Source: Acidobacteriaceae bacterium
Lineage (GTDB): Bacteria > Acidobacteriota > Terriglobia > Terriglobales > Acidobacteriaceae
Direction of reading: 5' to 3'
Assembly (NCBI GenBank): GCA_030041515.1
Contig: JASHNS010000023.1
Location: forward strand, 1 to 64,000
Length of the DNA stretch: 64,000 bases
The position numbers and the translations under genes are program-made. Below the pieces are notes generated by a model. That model searched no databases and had not been told where the DNA came from. It worked only from the letters and a program-made list of their open reading frames with translations. Positions within the stretch are counted from its first letter, which is position 1. Each line of letters starts with the position of its first letter. Below are positions 9,734 to 17,853 of the stretch, in pieces.

Positions 9734-9782
9734 CGTTCTGATCCGTGCGCGTCCAGTTCAGCGCACTGACAACAACCTTGCG

Positions 9783-9798
9783 CCCCGGAATCCCGGGG
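9783..9798. terminator. Possible bidirectional hairpin
   Basis: CCCCGG, loop AATC, CCGGGG forms a perfect six-base-pair GC stem between two convergent genes (porin ending at 9733, receiver ending at 9886). There is no U-run, so termination is only inferred from position. Confidence 0.3.
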
Positions 9799-9885
9799 AA
9801 GTCGCCGCCACTGACATCTCGGGTGCGTGCCGCGTGCCAGTGGCATTGTCCGAACGACGCGGGGGCGACGCCGATTCCGCCTGGG

Positions 9886-10266
9886 CTAAGAACAGCGAAG
9901 CCGCGAGATCTCCTGCAGCGGCAGGGCGACTCCCGTTCCCTTTCGAACGATAATGTCGACATTGTTCAGATCGGTTTCAGGAATCATGGGCGAACCGGAA
10001 TGCAGGACAATCTTCAGTCGCGGGTAACACGCCCTCAGGTAGTGCGCCAGTACCCCGCCATTCATTAAGGGCATCTGATAATCCAGCACCGCAAAATCAA
10101 GCGCGCGCAGTGGCGGTTGTGCCAACGCTGCAAGTGCCACAACCGGGCAACTGAAGGCGAAGACCGAGAACCCGAACATTCTGAAGACGAGCGTTAGAAT
10201 TTCCAGTTGCCGGACATCGTTGTCGACCAGCACCAGACGGGGAAGCATCGCAATGTCTGTATTCAT
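9886..10266 (-). CDS. Stand-alone response-regulator receiver protein
   Basis: The 126-residue protein is one receiver domain with acidic pocket residues in LVLVDNDVRQLE, phospho-acceptor Asp in AVLDYQMPLMNG, Ser in LHSGSPMI and Lys in IVRKGTG. One pocket Asp is replaced by Asn (VDND), so affinity for magnesium may be altered. There is no output domain, so it may act by protein contact or as a phosphate sink. The ATG at 10266 puts the first strand in place; the longer upstream frame has no receiver content. It is divergent from the conserved protein at 10877 and has a copy of the recurring element 143 bases upstream. Confidence 0.82.
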   Translation of the reverse strand: MNTDIAMLPRLVLVDNDVRQLEILTLVFRMFGFSVFAFSCPVVALAALAQPPLRALDFAVLDYQMPLMNGGVLAHYLRACYPRLKIVLHSGSPMIPETDLNNVDIIVRKGTGVALPLQEISRLRCS

Positions 10267-10408
10267 GACCGGCTCGCGGCCGCTCCTTCGGTGATGAGGA
10301 AAGAATAAAGATGCAAGAGGCGCCGAATCAGCCGGCACGGACGTTGCACTCCCTGGGGACCTCGGCCTCGGCCGACGAGTCCAATGAAAGCAAACACAGC
10401 AAATGAGC

Positions 10409-10436
10409 ACAATTGGACGATGGTATCGCCATACCG
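10409..10436 (-). promoter_or_regulatory. Recurring regulatory element, copy B
   Basis: On the plus strand it reads CAATTGGACGATGGTAT followed by CGCCATACC, so it has the full CAATTGGACnATGGTAT core and the inverted repeat GGTAT-CGCC-ATACC. The outer GTATC half-site found in copies C and D is missing. It is 143 bases before the stand-alone receiver gene. Confidence 0.65.
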
Positions 10437-10520
10437 CCGCACCGTGTTGCGGCGGTTCGTGATCCGCGGATGGTCATACAAACGTGTCGCCCGGTACCTT
10501 GGTTCAATAGCAACGCGCGT

Positions 10521-10544
10521 CATCGTATGGCCTAATTGTGACCA
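10521..10544 (+). promoter_or_regulatory. Recurring regulatory element, divergent copy B'
   Basis: Reads CATCGTATGGCCTAATTGTG, a diverged match to the core in the opposite orientation to copy B, 85 bases away. It is 333 bases before the gene at 10877. The remaining sequence between 10267 and 10876 shows no gene. Confidence 0.35.
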
Positions 10545-10876
10545 TCGAAGGCGTACAACTCATCTTCCTTCGTAAAAGGCTACCCGAGGAGGTTTCCCGG
10601 ATGCACGGCGATGAGGAGACGCCGAGGTCGCCTTCTTCCACAGCACAACGGTCCCTGGAGAGGTCCCACGCATACGTCTCTATTCAACACCGGAGCAGTT
10701 GAGCATACCGGTCGAGCTGTTGGCCAGATTGCGGCGATCGGCTCGGGCGTCGGGAACCAGGGCGCGGGTTGCGCTCGAGATAGATATCTCATACGCAGAT
10801 CGAGGATTGCCTTCTGCTACTCGAATTCGCGTGTCCCAATCACACCTTCGATTGCATAAGCTGGAGGAGCCGTTCG

Positions 10877-12220
10877 ATGGAATGCGGGGAAAAGGTCAAC
10901 ACACATCAGAAGGCGCTTGAGATCAACCTCGACAAGACGAGCTACGGTTCCTTCGCCGAAATTGGAGCCGGGCAGGAAGTCGCACGATGGTTCCTGGTTG
11001 TGGGAGGAGCCTCCGGAACGGTTGCGAAGTCGATCTCTGCGTATGACAAGGAGGTCAGCGACGATTTGTATGGCTCCGGCGTCCGTTACGTTTCCAGACA
11101 GCGCCTCGAATCCATGCTGGACAGCGAGTGGGCGCAGCTTATCAAGCAGCTATGCCCAAGCCGTGGATCCACCACTCGCTTTTTCTCCTTTGTCGATACG
11201 ATCTCCGCTCGAAATTTCGCAGGGACCAACGAACCCCATGGCTGGGTCGGCCTGCGTTTTCAGCTCGAGCCTGGAGGTCCGAACAGCGACATTATTCTCC
11301 ATATCAACATGCTCGATCGGTCGACCCCGCTCGAGCAGGAGGCCATCGGCATTCTGGGCGTGAACCTGATCTACGCCATCTTCTTTCAGCTCCGGATGAG
11401 AGAATCTTTCCTCGACAACGTCGCTCAGGACATCGAGGGGCGCCTTGAAATCGACAGCGTCGAGGTGCGAGGGGCGGCCTTCGAAGGCTGGGATCAGCGA
11501 ACGATGCTGGCGCAACTGGTGTGCGCAGGCCTTGCCGAAGCCGTCTTATTCCCATCGAAGGGCCTCTCTGCTCCCCCTCTGGAAGTTCTCCACAAGAAGG
11601 CGGTCGTGCTGGCGCCCGGTTCATTCAAACAGCCAGGTTCCGCTCGTGCCGCTATGCGCATGCTGGCTTCCGGGCAAGAGCAGCTTCGAGGAGAGCTCGG
11701 CGAAAAGGACCCACTGATCGGTGGCTTCTTCTGTCTTTCCGCAATGCCGCTCTGGGACGCCGACACGCCGCCGGATATAGCCGATATCCTGGAACGTATT
11801 GATGGCCTTCGCGCACACGGCGGGGACGTTCTACTGTTCCGCGAACGGGAGTTGTACAGCATGACCTCCCTCATTAACCGCTATACGAAGGAATGTATCC
11901 GCTTCGTCATCGGTCTGTCGCTTCTGGTTCGCACATGGGAATACCGCTACACGAAACTTGACGGCAGCTTCCTTGAGGCTTTGTCTCGCCTGCTCGCGCA
12001 GAACGTGCGCATCTACGCTTATCCGATGACTGCGCCGGATCTGCGGCGGGCGATCGAAAGCGTCTCCGCCAAAGGCTGGCACTGGAGCGAAGTGAATGGA
12101 TGGGTTTCTGCGCAACAGCTTCACCCTCCGTCACCCCTCAGCCATCTGTATGATTATGTTCTTGGTAGTAATTTCCTCGTGTCAATGGAAATTCCCGCCG
12201 AACCAGATGGCCACCAGTAA
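10877..12220 (+). CDS. Conserved protein of unknown function (NAEIGAGQEVARW-type family)
   Basis: The 447-residue protein matches a widespread bacterial family whose members start with HQKALEINLD..YGSFAEIGAG, then QEVARWFLVVGGASGTVAKS and SAYDKEVSD..YG...RYVSRQRL. Database names for this family are inconsistent (for example nicotinate-nucleotide adenylyltransferase or TonB receptor), and I see neither a nucleotidyltransferase HxGH motif nor a signal peptide, so I do not assign a function. No transmembrane segments are evident; the protein is probably cytosolic. GAGGAG precedes the ATG by 7 bases. It is divergent from a stand-alone receiver gene and shares its control region. Confidence 0.75.
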   Translation: MECGEKVNTHQKALEINLDKTSYGSFAEIGAGQEVARWFLVVGGASGTVAKSISAYDKEVSDDLYGSGVRYVSRQRLESMLDSEWAQLIKQLCPSRGSTTRFFSFVDTISARNFAGTNEPHGWVGLRFQLEPGGPNSDIILHINMLDRSTPLEQEAIGILGVNLIYAIFFQLRMRESFLDNVAQDIEGRLEIDSVEVRGAAFEGWDQRTMLAQLVCAGLAEAVLFPSKGLSAPPLEVLHKKAVVLAPGSFKQPGSARAAMRMLASGQEQLRGELGEKDPLIGGFFCLSAMPLWDADTPPDIADILERIDGLRAHGGDVLLFRERELYSMTSLINRYTKECIRFVIGLSLLVRTWEYRYTKLDGSFLEALSRLLAQNVRIYAYPMTAPDLRRAIESVSAKGWHWSEVNGWVSAQQLHPPSPLSHLYDYVLGSNFLVSMEIPAEPDGHQ

Positions 12221-12376
12221 TCCTGTGCGCCGGTACGCAGCTCTCGGGCAGGACGGTTGCGCGAATTCACTGCAGAGTTCACGCAGGCCCGTGGAATAGC
12301 AGACGAGCCGTGCCTCGGCACAATCTGGGTGTCGTACTCCGCGTCGCGTGGCAGTGCCTCGGATCTGTCGCGACGA

Positions 12377-13261
12377 TCAATGCGGGATCGCCGCCTCTGA
12401 GGCGGGGGCCATCGCGAACCGACGCACCAATTCGGCAATCTCATCCGGCTTCGTATCCAGCGCGAAATGGCCGGCATCGAGAAGATGCACCTCAGCGGAT
12501 AGCACGTCTTTGCGATATCGCTCCGGCTCGCCGGAATCGAAGGAGAGATCGTGCTTTCCCCAAAGAACGAGGAGCTTCGGTTGTGTCTTCTGCATCCACG
12601 CCTGCCATTTCGGATAATCGTCAACGTTAGTGCGATAGTCGTAAAAGAGGTCGCTCTGGATCTGCGCCTGGCCCGGTGCATTCAAAAACGCGTACTCATC
12701 GGTCCAGAGATCCGGATCGTAGCTGCCGACATCCGGATCATCTCCGACATGGCGGGTCCTGGTCGTGGGAAGGGATAGTAGGTTCGCGCGCAGTTCCGCT
12801 TCGTGAGCCTCGCGGCTTGCCCAGAATGCGCGCCGCGTTGCCCAGTTTGCTCCAAGCCCTTCATTATGTGCTACCGCGTCCTGAACGATAAGCGCCTGGA
12901 CCCGCTCCGGATGCGCCAGTACCATACGAAACCCCACGGGCGCGCCGTAATCCTGCATGTAAAGTGTGTAATGCGATAACCCAAGGGCCTCAGTAAATCG
13001 AGTCATCACCTCGGCAATATGGTCGAAAGTGTACTCAAATTCTTCCGGGGGTGGCCAGTCGCTGTGACCGAAGCCTGGATAATCCGGCGCCACAAGGTGG
13101 TAGCTGTGAGAGAGTCGCGTCAGAAGAGGTTGAAACATCCGCGACGATGACGGAAGGCCGTGGAGCAGAAGGAGCGTGGGAGCATCCTGTGTGCCGGCTT
13201 CTCGGTAGAAGAGAGAGAGACGATCCACCTGGATCGTGCGATAGTGGACGGGCTGGTGCAT
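12377..13261 (-). CDS. Alpha/beta hydrolase (haloalkane dehalogenase / epoxide hydrolase-like)
   Basis: The 294-residue enzyme has the oxyanion motif LLLHGLPSSSRMF, an Asp nucleophile in the elbow YMQDYGAPVGFR, a cap region, a second acid near LLVLWGKHD and a catalytic His in LLDAGHFALDT. The Asp rather than Ser at the nucleophile position places it with haloalkane dehalogenases and epoxide hydrolases. The start at 13261 follows AAGGAGAAGCA; the longer frame to 13390 overlaps non-conserved sequence. It is the last gene of a five-gene minus-strand cluster with alcohol dehydrogenase, cytochrome P460, RidA and SDR genes, which suggests detoxification of a reactive organic compound. Confidence 0.85.
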   Translation of the reverse strand: MHQPVHYRTIQVDRLSLFYREAGTQDAPTLLLLHGLPSSSRMFQPLLTRLSHSYHLVAPDYPGFGHSDWPPPEEFEYTFDHIAEVMTRFTEALGLSHYTLYMQDYGAPVGFRMVLAHPERVQALIVQDAVAHNEGLGANWATRRAFWASREAHEAELRANLLSLPTTRTRHVGDDPDVGSYDPDLWTDEYAFLNAPGQAQIQSDLFYDYRTNVDDYPKWQAWMQKTQPKLLVLWGKHDLSFDSGEPERYRKDVLSAEVHLLDAGHFALDTKPDEIAELVRRFAMAPASEAAIPH

Positions 13262-13386
13262 TGCTTCTCCTTGTCGCGAATCTCCGCCGGCAGGCCGTGT
13301 CGGAGGCGGGCCTGCGAGGTATGCACATGCGCCCGGCTCCGCCGCGCGAGTCCTGGATCGCTGCCACGCACTGCCGGCGAGCGATT

Positions 13387-14418
13387 TCACATCGTGAGGA
13401 CGACACGAAATTCAGCCTTACCACTCATCATCCGAGCGTAGGCTTCGGCAGCCTTCTCCATGGGGTAGGTTTCGATCATGGCGCGCACCCCGCTTAATTC
13501 CGCGAAGCGCAGGGTGTCTTCCGAGTCGGCGGGTGTACCCGCCGCCCACCCCTGAATGGTCTTGCTGCCCACGATCAGTTGCACCGGCGCAACCTCAATG
13601 GGATCGAAGGCGGCCCCGATCACGAGCAGTTTGCCGTTAGGACCGAGTCCGTTGATCAATCCTGACATCGCCTTCGAATTAGGCGCCGTCGCCATGATGA
13701 CCCGGGCGCCGCCAAGTTCCTGCAGTTCAGCTGCCGGGTCGGTTGCTTTGCTGTCGATGTATACTGCGGCACCAAGTTTCTTTGCCAGTGCCGCATTCTC
13801 CGGACCGCGACCGATGGCGGCAACCTGATAGCCGAACCTGTTTGCGAACTGGATTCCCAGGTGCCCCAGGCCGCCAATGCCCTGTACGGCCACAAGGTCC
13901 CCGGGCAAAGCTCCGCTGTGCCGCAGCGCGTTGTACGTGGTGATTCCCGCGCAGAGAAGAGGTGCTGCATCGGCGTCGCTGAGGCCGTCTGGAATGGGAA
14001 CCAGCGCTTCGGCGGGCGCAACCATGTATTCCTGATAGCCGCCGTCGTAACTGATACCGGCAATCTTCTCATTGCGGCAGTTGCGGAAATCTCCGCGACG
14101 GCATTCGCGGCACGTACCATCATGACCGCCGTGCCAGCCCACGCCGACCCGCTGGCCCTCGCGCCATTGCAGTACCCCACTTCCCACCTGATCCACAATC
14201 CCCGCTACTTCGTGTCCTGGAACCCGCGGATAAGCGATTCCGGGCCACGAACCATCTACTACCAGTGCGTCGCTGTGGCAGACGCCACACGCCAGAACGC
14301 GAATGCGCACTTCGCCCGCGCCCGCCGTGGGAATGGAGCGCTCAACTACCTCAAGGCCAGATCCGCCCCTGGCCACCTGTGCCGCCTTCATAGTTGTCCT
14401 TACCGTCGCTGTCGTCAT
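13387..14418 (-). CDS. Zinc-dependent alcohol dehydrogenase (MDR family)
   Basis: The 343-residue product has catalytic-zinc residues in CGVCHSDALV and GHEVAGIVDQVG, structural-zinc cysteines in CRECRRGDFRNC, the catalytic-side CAGITTYNAL motif and the NAD-binding GIGGLGHLGIQFA. This is the AdhP/AdhA-type enzyme that oxidises alcohols or reduces aldehydes with NAD(H). AGGAGGA lies just before two consecutive ATG codons (14421 and 14418); spacing favours 14418. It sits between the alpha/beta hydrolase and the cytochrome P460 gene on the same strand, 125 and 89 bases away. Confidence 0.9.
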   Translation of the reverse strand: MTTATVRTTMKAAQVARGGSGLEVVERSIPTAGAGEVRIRVLACGVCHSDALVVDGSWPGIAYPRVPGHEVAGIVDQVGSGVLQWREGQRVGVGWHGGHDGTCRECRRGDFRNCRNEKIAGISYDGGYQEYMVAPAEALVPIPDGLSDADAAPLLCAGITTYNALRHSGALPGDLVAVQGIGGLGHLGIQFANRFGYQVAAIGRGPENAALAKKLGAAVYIDSKATDPAAELQELGGARVIMATAPNSKAMSGLINGLGPNGKLLVIGAAFDPIEVAPVQLIVGSKTIQGWAAGTPADSEDTLRFAELSGVRAMIETYPMEKAAEAYARMMSGKAEFRVVLTM

Positions 14419-14507
14419 CATTCCTCCTGGGAGTATTTGCACAACTTTTCTAAATCAGCTCATGCGGAGCTTGGAAGGTCATCGTCTGACCAGGTCGATC
14501 CCCGCGC

Positions 14508-15077
14508 CTATCTCGGCGCATAATCGGTGAAAATGTAATCGCGATTCCTGACCGCCGTGTGGCACTGATAGCAGACTGTCTTCCCGAACAAAGCGTCCTT
14601 GCCGTAGGGATGAAATGTCTTAGAGGCTGGATCGTAGAGAAACTGCGCGTAGCCCCACCCGCTCGTGTTGGGGAATCTCTTCGAGTCCTTCTCGATGAAT
14701 GACACCGATTTCAGCGTGGCCGGAACCTCCACGAAGTAGGGTGACACTGGATTCTGCGCTTTGTTCCATTCGATCTTCACAATCACGGAGCCGTCGGGGA
14801 ACGGCTGGCCGTTGGCAGGAATGCCGGCCTGGTAGGCCTTGACGATCGTGCGATTTCCGAGGATCGCTTTGACCCCGGTCGCGGTGGTGCTGACCGACAC
14901 GTCCTGCCACCGAGCGTATCCACGGAATTCCGAAAAGCTGACTCCGTTGGGAGCTTTGAGCGTGTGGCGATCCTGAACGTCCTGAGATGCAAGCTTCGCA
15001 ACCCCGGCCAGCACAGAGGCCAGGATGAGGCAAGCTATGCTGATCCACATACGTTGTTGGCCGCCGACGATTCGCAT
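14508..15077 (-). CDS. Cytochrome P460-family c-type haem protein
   Basis: The 189-residue protein has an N-terminal membrane/signal segment (MWISIACLILASVLAGVAK) and a single haem-c site CYQCH near residue 168, followed by RNRDYIFTDY, as in cytochrome P460 family proteins. It should be exported and bind one haem c in the periplasm. Proven family members oxidise hydroxylamine or detoxify nitrogen oxides, but many acidobacterial members have unknown roles. A good GGGAGG ribosome site precedes ATG 15077. The gene lies in the SDR-RidA-P460-ADH-hydrolase cluster. Confidence 0.85.
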   Translation of the reverse strand: MRIVGGQQRMWISIACLILASVLAGVAKLASQDVQDRHTLKAPNGVSFSEFRGYARWQDVSVSTTATGVKAILGNRTIVKAYQAGIPANGQPFPDGSVIVKIEWNKAQNPVSPYFVEVPATLKSVSFIEKDSKRFPNTSGWGYAQFLYDPASKTFHPYGKDALFGKTVCYQCHTAVRNRDYIFTDYAPR

Positions 15078-15117
15078 ATTCGGATTCCTCCCTTTTAGTT
15101 GCCGCTCAGTTCCTGCA

Positions 15118-15618
15118 CTAAGGCCCGGCGGAATCGGCTACTTCCAGGATGACTTCCAGTTCGATCGGCATACCGAGAGGAAGGCTCATTACCCCGATCA
15201 CGAGGCGAATGGATACGCCAGCCGCGCCGAAGACGTCGCGAAACAAGTCCGAGGCGCCATCGGCCACGCCTGGATGTTCCAGGAAGTCCTCGGAGGTGGC
15301 CATGAATATGCCGAGGCGCACAACCCGCGTTACCCGATCGAGCGAACCCAGGAATGCTTTGGCTGCAGCCAGTGCACTCAGTCCCGCTGTTCGAGCCGCA
15401 TCGCGGCCGGCTTCCGCATCCAGTTCTCTGCCTATCCGGCCCAGATATTTCGGTGTGTGGCCGACAACCGGGAGCATGCCGGTCAGGAAGAGCAGACGTC
15501 CTGTCTGTAGCGCCTCGACATAATTGCCGAAAGGCGTCGGCGCGATCGGCAGTTCGACCCCCAAACTCGAAAGCCGCCGCTCTGCGCTGCTCTCCGGCAG
15601 CTTCGCTGCGCCTACCAT
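15118..15618 (-). CDS. RidA (YjgF/YER057c/UK114) family protein
   Basis: The 166-residue protein has the RidA fold signatures: ALQTGRLLFLTGMLPV in the first half, TAGLSALAAAKAFLGSLDRV in the helix, and IELEVILEVA at the C-terminal strand. The canonical C-terminal Arg that hydrolyses 2-aminoacrylate (IPxxARxxVxV type) is absent: the corresponding place reads RLVIGVMSLPLGMPIELEV, so it belongs to the YjgH-like or Rid5-7 type rather than RidA proper. Its start overlaps the end of the SDR gene by 7 bases, implying translational coupling. Confidence 0.85.
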   Translation of the reverse strand: MVGAAKLPESSAERRLSSLGVELPIAPTPFGNYVEALQTGRLLFLTGMLPVVGHTPKYLGRIGRELDAEAGRDAARTAGLSALAAAKAFLGSLDRVTRVVRLGIFMATSEDFLEHPGVADGASDLFRDVFGAAGVSIRLVIGVMSLPLGMPIELEVILEVADSAGP

Positions 15619-16334
15619 TTGCCCACGTGCGCACCGCCGTCCACGTGCAGCACCTCCCCTGTGACATGACGAGCTTCCGTCAGATACACCACTGCATCGG
15701 CAACATCTCTCGCCTCAGTGACGATTCCCATCGGCGTGAGCGTCTTGAGGCTCCCCTTGTCGTCGTTCCGATGCATCGGGGTATCGACCACGCCCGGAGC
15801 TACCGCATTGAAGCGGATGTTCTGCCTGGCATACTCACTGGCCAGGCTGATCGTGGCTGCGTTCAGGCCGCCCTTCGTGATCATCGCGATCGAGCCCGGA
15901 ACTCCTGCAATTGGGTTTTCTGCCAATGCAGCCGTTATCGTTGTCACGCTGCCCCCCGTACCCTGCGCAAGCATCTGCTTCACAGCCAGCTGGGTAATGA
16001 AGATGAAACCCTCCAGGTTTGTAGAGACGAACTCACGAAAGTCCCCGGCACTATAGGCCGTGAATGCCTTGGCTCTGAAAATGCCGGCGTTATTCACGAG
16101 GTGGTCGATCGATCCGAACCGCGAAATTGCAGCCCCAGCCAGCCTTTCCGCCGTGCTCCTCTGCCCAATATCGCCCTGGATGTATTCAAACTCTGCTGTT
16201 CCATGAAACTCGTTGCTCGCGCCACTGAGCGAGTTGCCGACCACGTTATAGCCGCGATCCAGAAAGGTTCTGACGATCGCGGCACCGATACCTTTGGAGG
16301 CTCCGGTCACGATGACTGTCCTGGAGTTTTCCAC
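15612..16334 (-). CDS. SDR-family NAD(P)-dependent oxidoreductase (3-oxoacyl-reductase-like)
   Basis: The 240-residue classical SDR has the cofactor motif VTGASKGIGAAIV (residues 9-21), NNAG (LVNNAGIF) and a substrate region that ends with LHVDGGAHVGKW. The usual catalytic Ser-Tyr-Lys is not clean: the place normally holding YxxxK reads IAMITKGGLNAATISLA, with Met-Ile-Thr-Lys, so Tyr appears to be replaced while the Lys remains. This may reduce or change activity. It is the first gene of the five-gene cluster and is divergent from the frameshifted DJ-1 gene, with two copies of the recurring element between them. Confidence 0.85.
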   Translation of the reverse strand: MENSRTVIVTGASKGIGAAIVRTFLDRGYNVVGNSLSGASNEFHGTAEFEYIQGDIGQRSTAERLAGAAISRFGSIDHLVNNAGIFRAKAFTAYSAGDFREFVSTNLEGFIFITQLAVKQMLAQGTGGSVTTITAALAENPIAGVPGSIAMITKGGLNAATISLASEYARQNIRFNAVAPGVVDTPMHRNDDKGSLKTLTPMGIVTEARDVADAVVYLTEARHVTGEVLHVDGGAHVGKW

Positions 16335-16524
16335 GAGAAAGTTCCTCCTGAAGGAAGTCTTAACGAGTCGGCCGCCTCAGAGACGACCACGGCGACCCTG
16401 GGGAGTTTATGGTTCAGTCCTTCAACTGGCGTAGGGAATGTGAGTGACGCACCCATCCGGCTACATACCGCTCCCCGTGAGAGATCCGAATGTATTGATT
16501 GAGCCAGACAAGCGACGACCGGCG

Positions 16525-16560
16525 CAATTGGACTATGGTATCGGCGATACCCTCGTATCG
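16525..16560 (-). promoter_or_regulatory. Recurring regulatory element, copy C (full form)
   Basis: On the plus strand it contains CAATTGGACTATGGTATCG, one spacer base, CGATACC, then CTCGTATCG, so there are three half-sites: GGTATCG / CGATACC and CGATAC-CCTC-GTATCG. With copy D it is the most complete example. It is 191 bases before the SDR gene. Confidence 0.7.
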
Positions 16561-16600
16561 CTCTTTGCGGCATGCAGCCGGATCAGAAATCGACTGGCGG

Positions 16601-16625
16601 CATAGTCGATACGTTCGTCCAATTG
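16601..16625 (+). promoter_or_regulatory. Recurring regulatory element, divergent copy C'
   Basis: Reads CATAGTCGATACGTTCGTCC followed by AATTG, matching the GTCCAATTG end exactly and GATAC in part. It points to the DJ-1 gene 83 bases downstream, opposite to copy C. Confidence 0.55.
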
Positions 16626-16707
16626 TTTTCCCCGTGCGATTTTGATCTCATGCCATATGCGTCCGATAGAGTGGGACTCGCTTTAGGCCTGCATAAGGAC
16701 ACAACGA

Positions 16708-17396
16708 ATGAAGATTCTGATGGTGCTCACTTCGCACGATCAACTTGGGACCACCGGGCGCAAGACCGGCTTCTGGCTTGAGGAATTTGCGGCGCCCTAT
16801 TTTGTTTTTCGCGATGCAGGCGCCGAACTGACGCTGGCGTCGCCCAAAGGCGGCCAGCCCCCATTGATCCCAGGAGCGACCTCCCCGAGAATCAAACGCC
16901 GGCTATGGCGCGATTCAGGAAGGACGCTGCGGCGCAAAAGGCGCTGGCGAATACAGCGAAGCTGGCGGATGTGAAAGCGGAAGACTACGACACCATCTTC
17001 TACCCGGGAGGCCATGGCCCGATGCGGGACCTGGCCGAGAGCCCTGCGTCGATTGCCCCCATCGAATCCTTCTATAACTCCGGCAAGCCGATCGCTCTGG
17101 TATGCCATGCTCCCGGAGTACTCCACAAAGTCAGGTACAGGGGCGAGCCGCTGGGGAAGGGCAAGCATGGGACTGGCTTCACCAACGGAGAGGAAGAACA
17201 GGTGCAACTCACGAAGATTGTGCCGTTCCTCGTGGAGGATGAGCTTCTGCGCCTTGGCGCGGTCTATGAGAAGAAGCAGAATTGGGAGCCCTTTGCCGTT
17301 GTCGATGGACGCCTCATCACCGGCCAGAATCCCGCATCGTCGACCTCGACGGGCCAGGCGCTCCTGAAGTATTTCGCCGCGGCAGCCGCAGCCTGA
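16708..17396 (+). pseudogene. DJ-1/PfpI-family (type 1 glutamine amidotransferase-like) gene with a frameshift
   Basis: The N-terminal part (MKILMVLTSHDQLGTTGRKT, ...GAELTLASPKGGQPP) runs in one frame, and the rest (DPRSDLPENQTPAMARFRK, YPGGHGPMRDLAE, LVCHAPGVLHKV with the nucleophile Cys, FLVEDEL, ITGQNPASS) in another. The switch falls at about 16866, where CCATTGATCCC looks like a family sequence CCATTGGATCCC lacking one G. Both halves match an intact family member of about 229 residues, so a single-base deletion (recent mutation or sequencing error) explains it. Intact relatives act as chaperone/deglycase-like or stress proteins. The gene sits divergent from the SDR cluster behind a recurring regulatory element. 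Confidence 0.8.
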
Positions 17397-17572
17397 AGCT
17401 GTCTGATCCTTCTCTTCTTCGTTGCCTGCCGCGCGGCCTGAGTCGCCACCACTCGCGGTCGCTTCTTTTTGCATGACTCGTGACGATATCGCTCTGACGG
17501 CGTTCATCGGAAGGCATGCAAAGCTCAGGACTGAAACCGCTGACGCATTCGGGCGTGCGCCTCACTGTGCAA

Positions 17573-17791
17573 TCATGCGGCTCGCCGCACTCGAGCTGCT
17601 GCAGTTCTCGCCTTACCCTCTCGAATCGCCAGCGGGTTTGCGCGGCCAAAACGTTCAAATACCTCATTGGCCGTATCGGCAATGCGGGCCCCGGGTCTGT
17701 GCAGTTTTCTGATCGCCTGGGTGGCAGCGCGGACCAGTAGATACCGGTTGGGTAGAGTTCTTGCTGCACCATAGACCAAGTCCGACCGCAT
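17573..17791 (-). CDS. RNA polymerase omega subunit-like protein (rpoZ paralogue)
   Basis: The 72-residue product starts MRSDLVYGAARTLPNRYLLV, followed by R.ATQAIRKLH, IADTANEVFERF and ending in RRAA; this is the pattern I know from acidobacterial omega (RpoZ) proteins. Omega binds the beta' subunit and helps assembly of RNA polymerase. GGAGGGGAG directly precedes the ATG, which sets the start (a longer frame runs to 17851). It is the last gene after a TolC-HlyD-DHA2 efflux operon and a kinase gene, not in the usual gmk-rpoZ context, so a second housekeeping rpoZ elsewhere is likely. It may be a specialised or displaced copy. Confidence 0.75.
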   Translation of the reverse strand: MRSDLVYGAARTLPNRYLLVRAATQAIRKLHRPGARIADTANEVFERFGRANPLAIREGKARTAAARVRRAA

Positions 17792-17853
17792 CTCCCCTCC
17801 GCAGGGCAATAGGCCCTCGTTTGACTCCGTGCGACTTGACGGGCGTCGCACCG

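Noticed and set aside
16863-16870. Programmed -1 frameshifting in the DJ-1 gene
   Set aside because: There is no slippery heptamer or following hairpin of the usual type, and family members are encoded in one frame; a one-base deletion is simpler.
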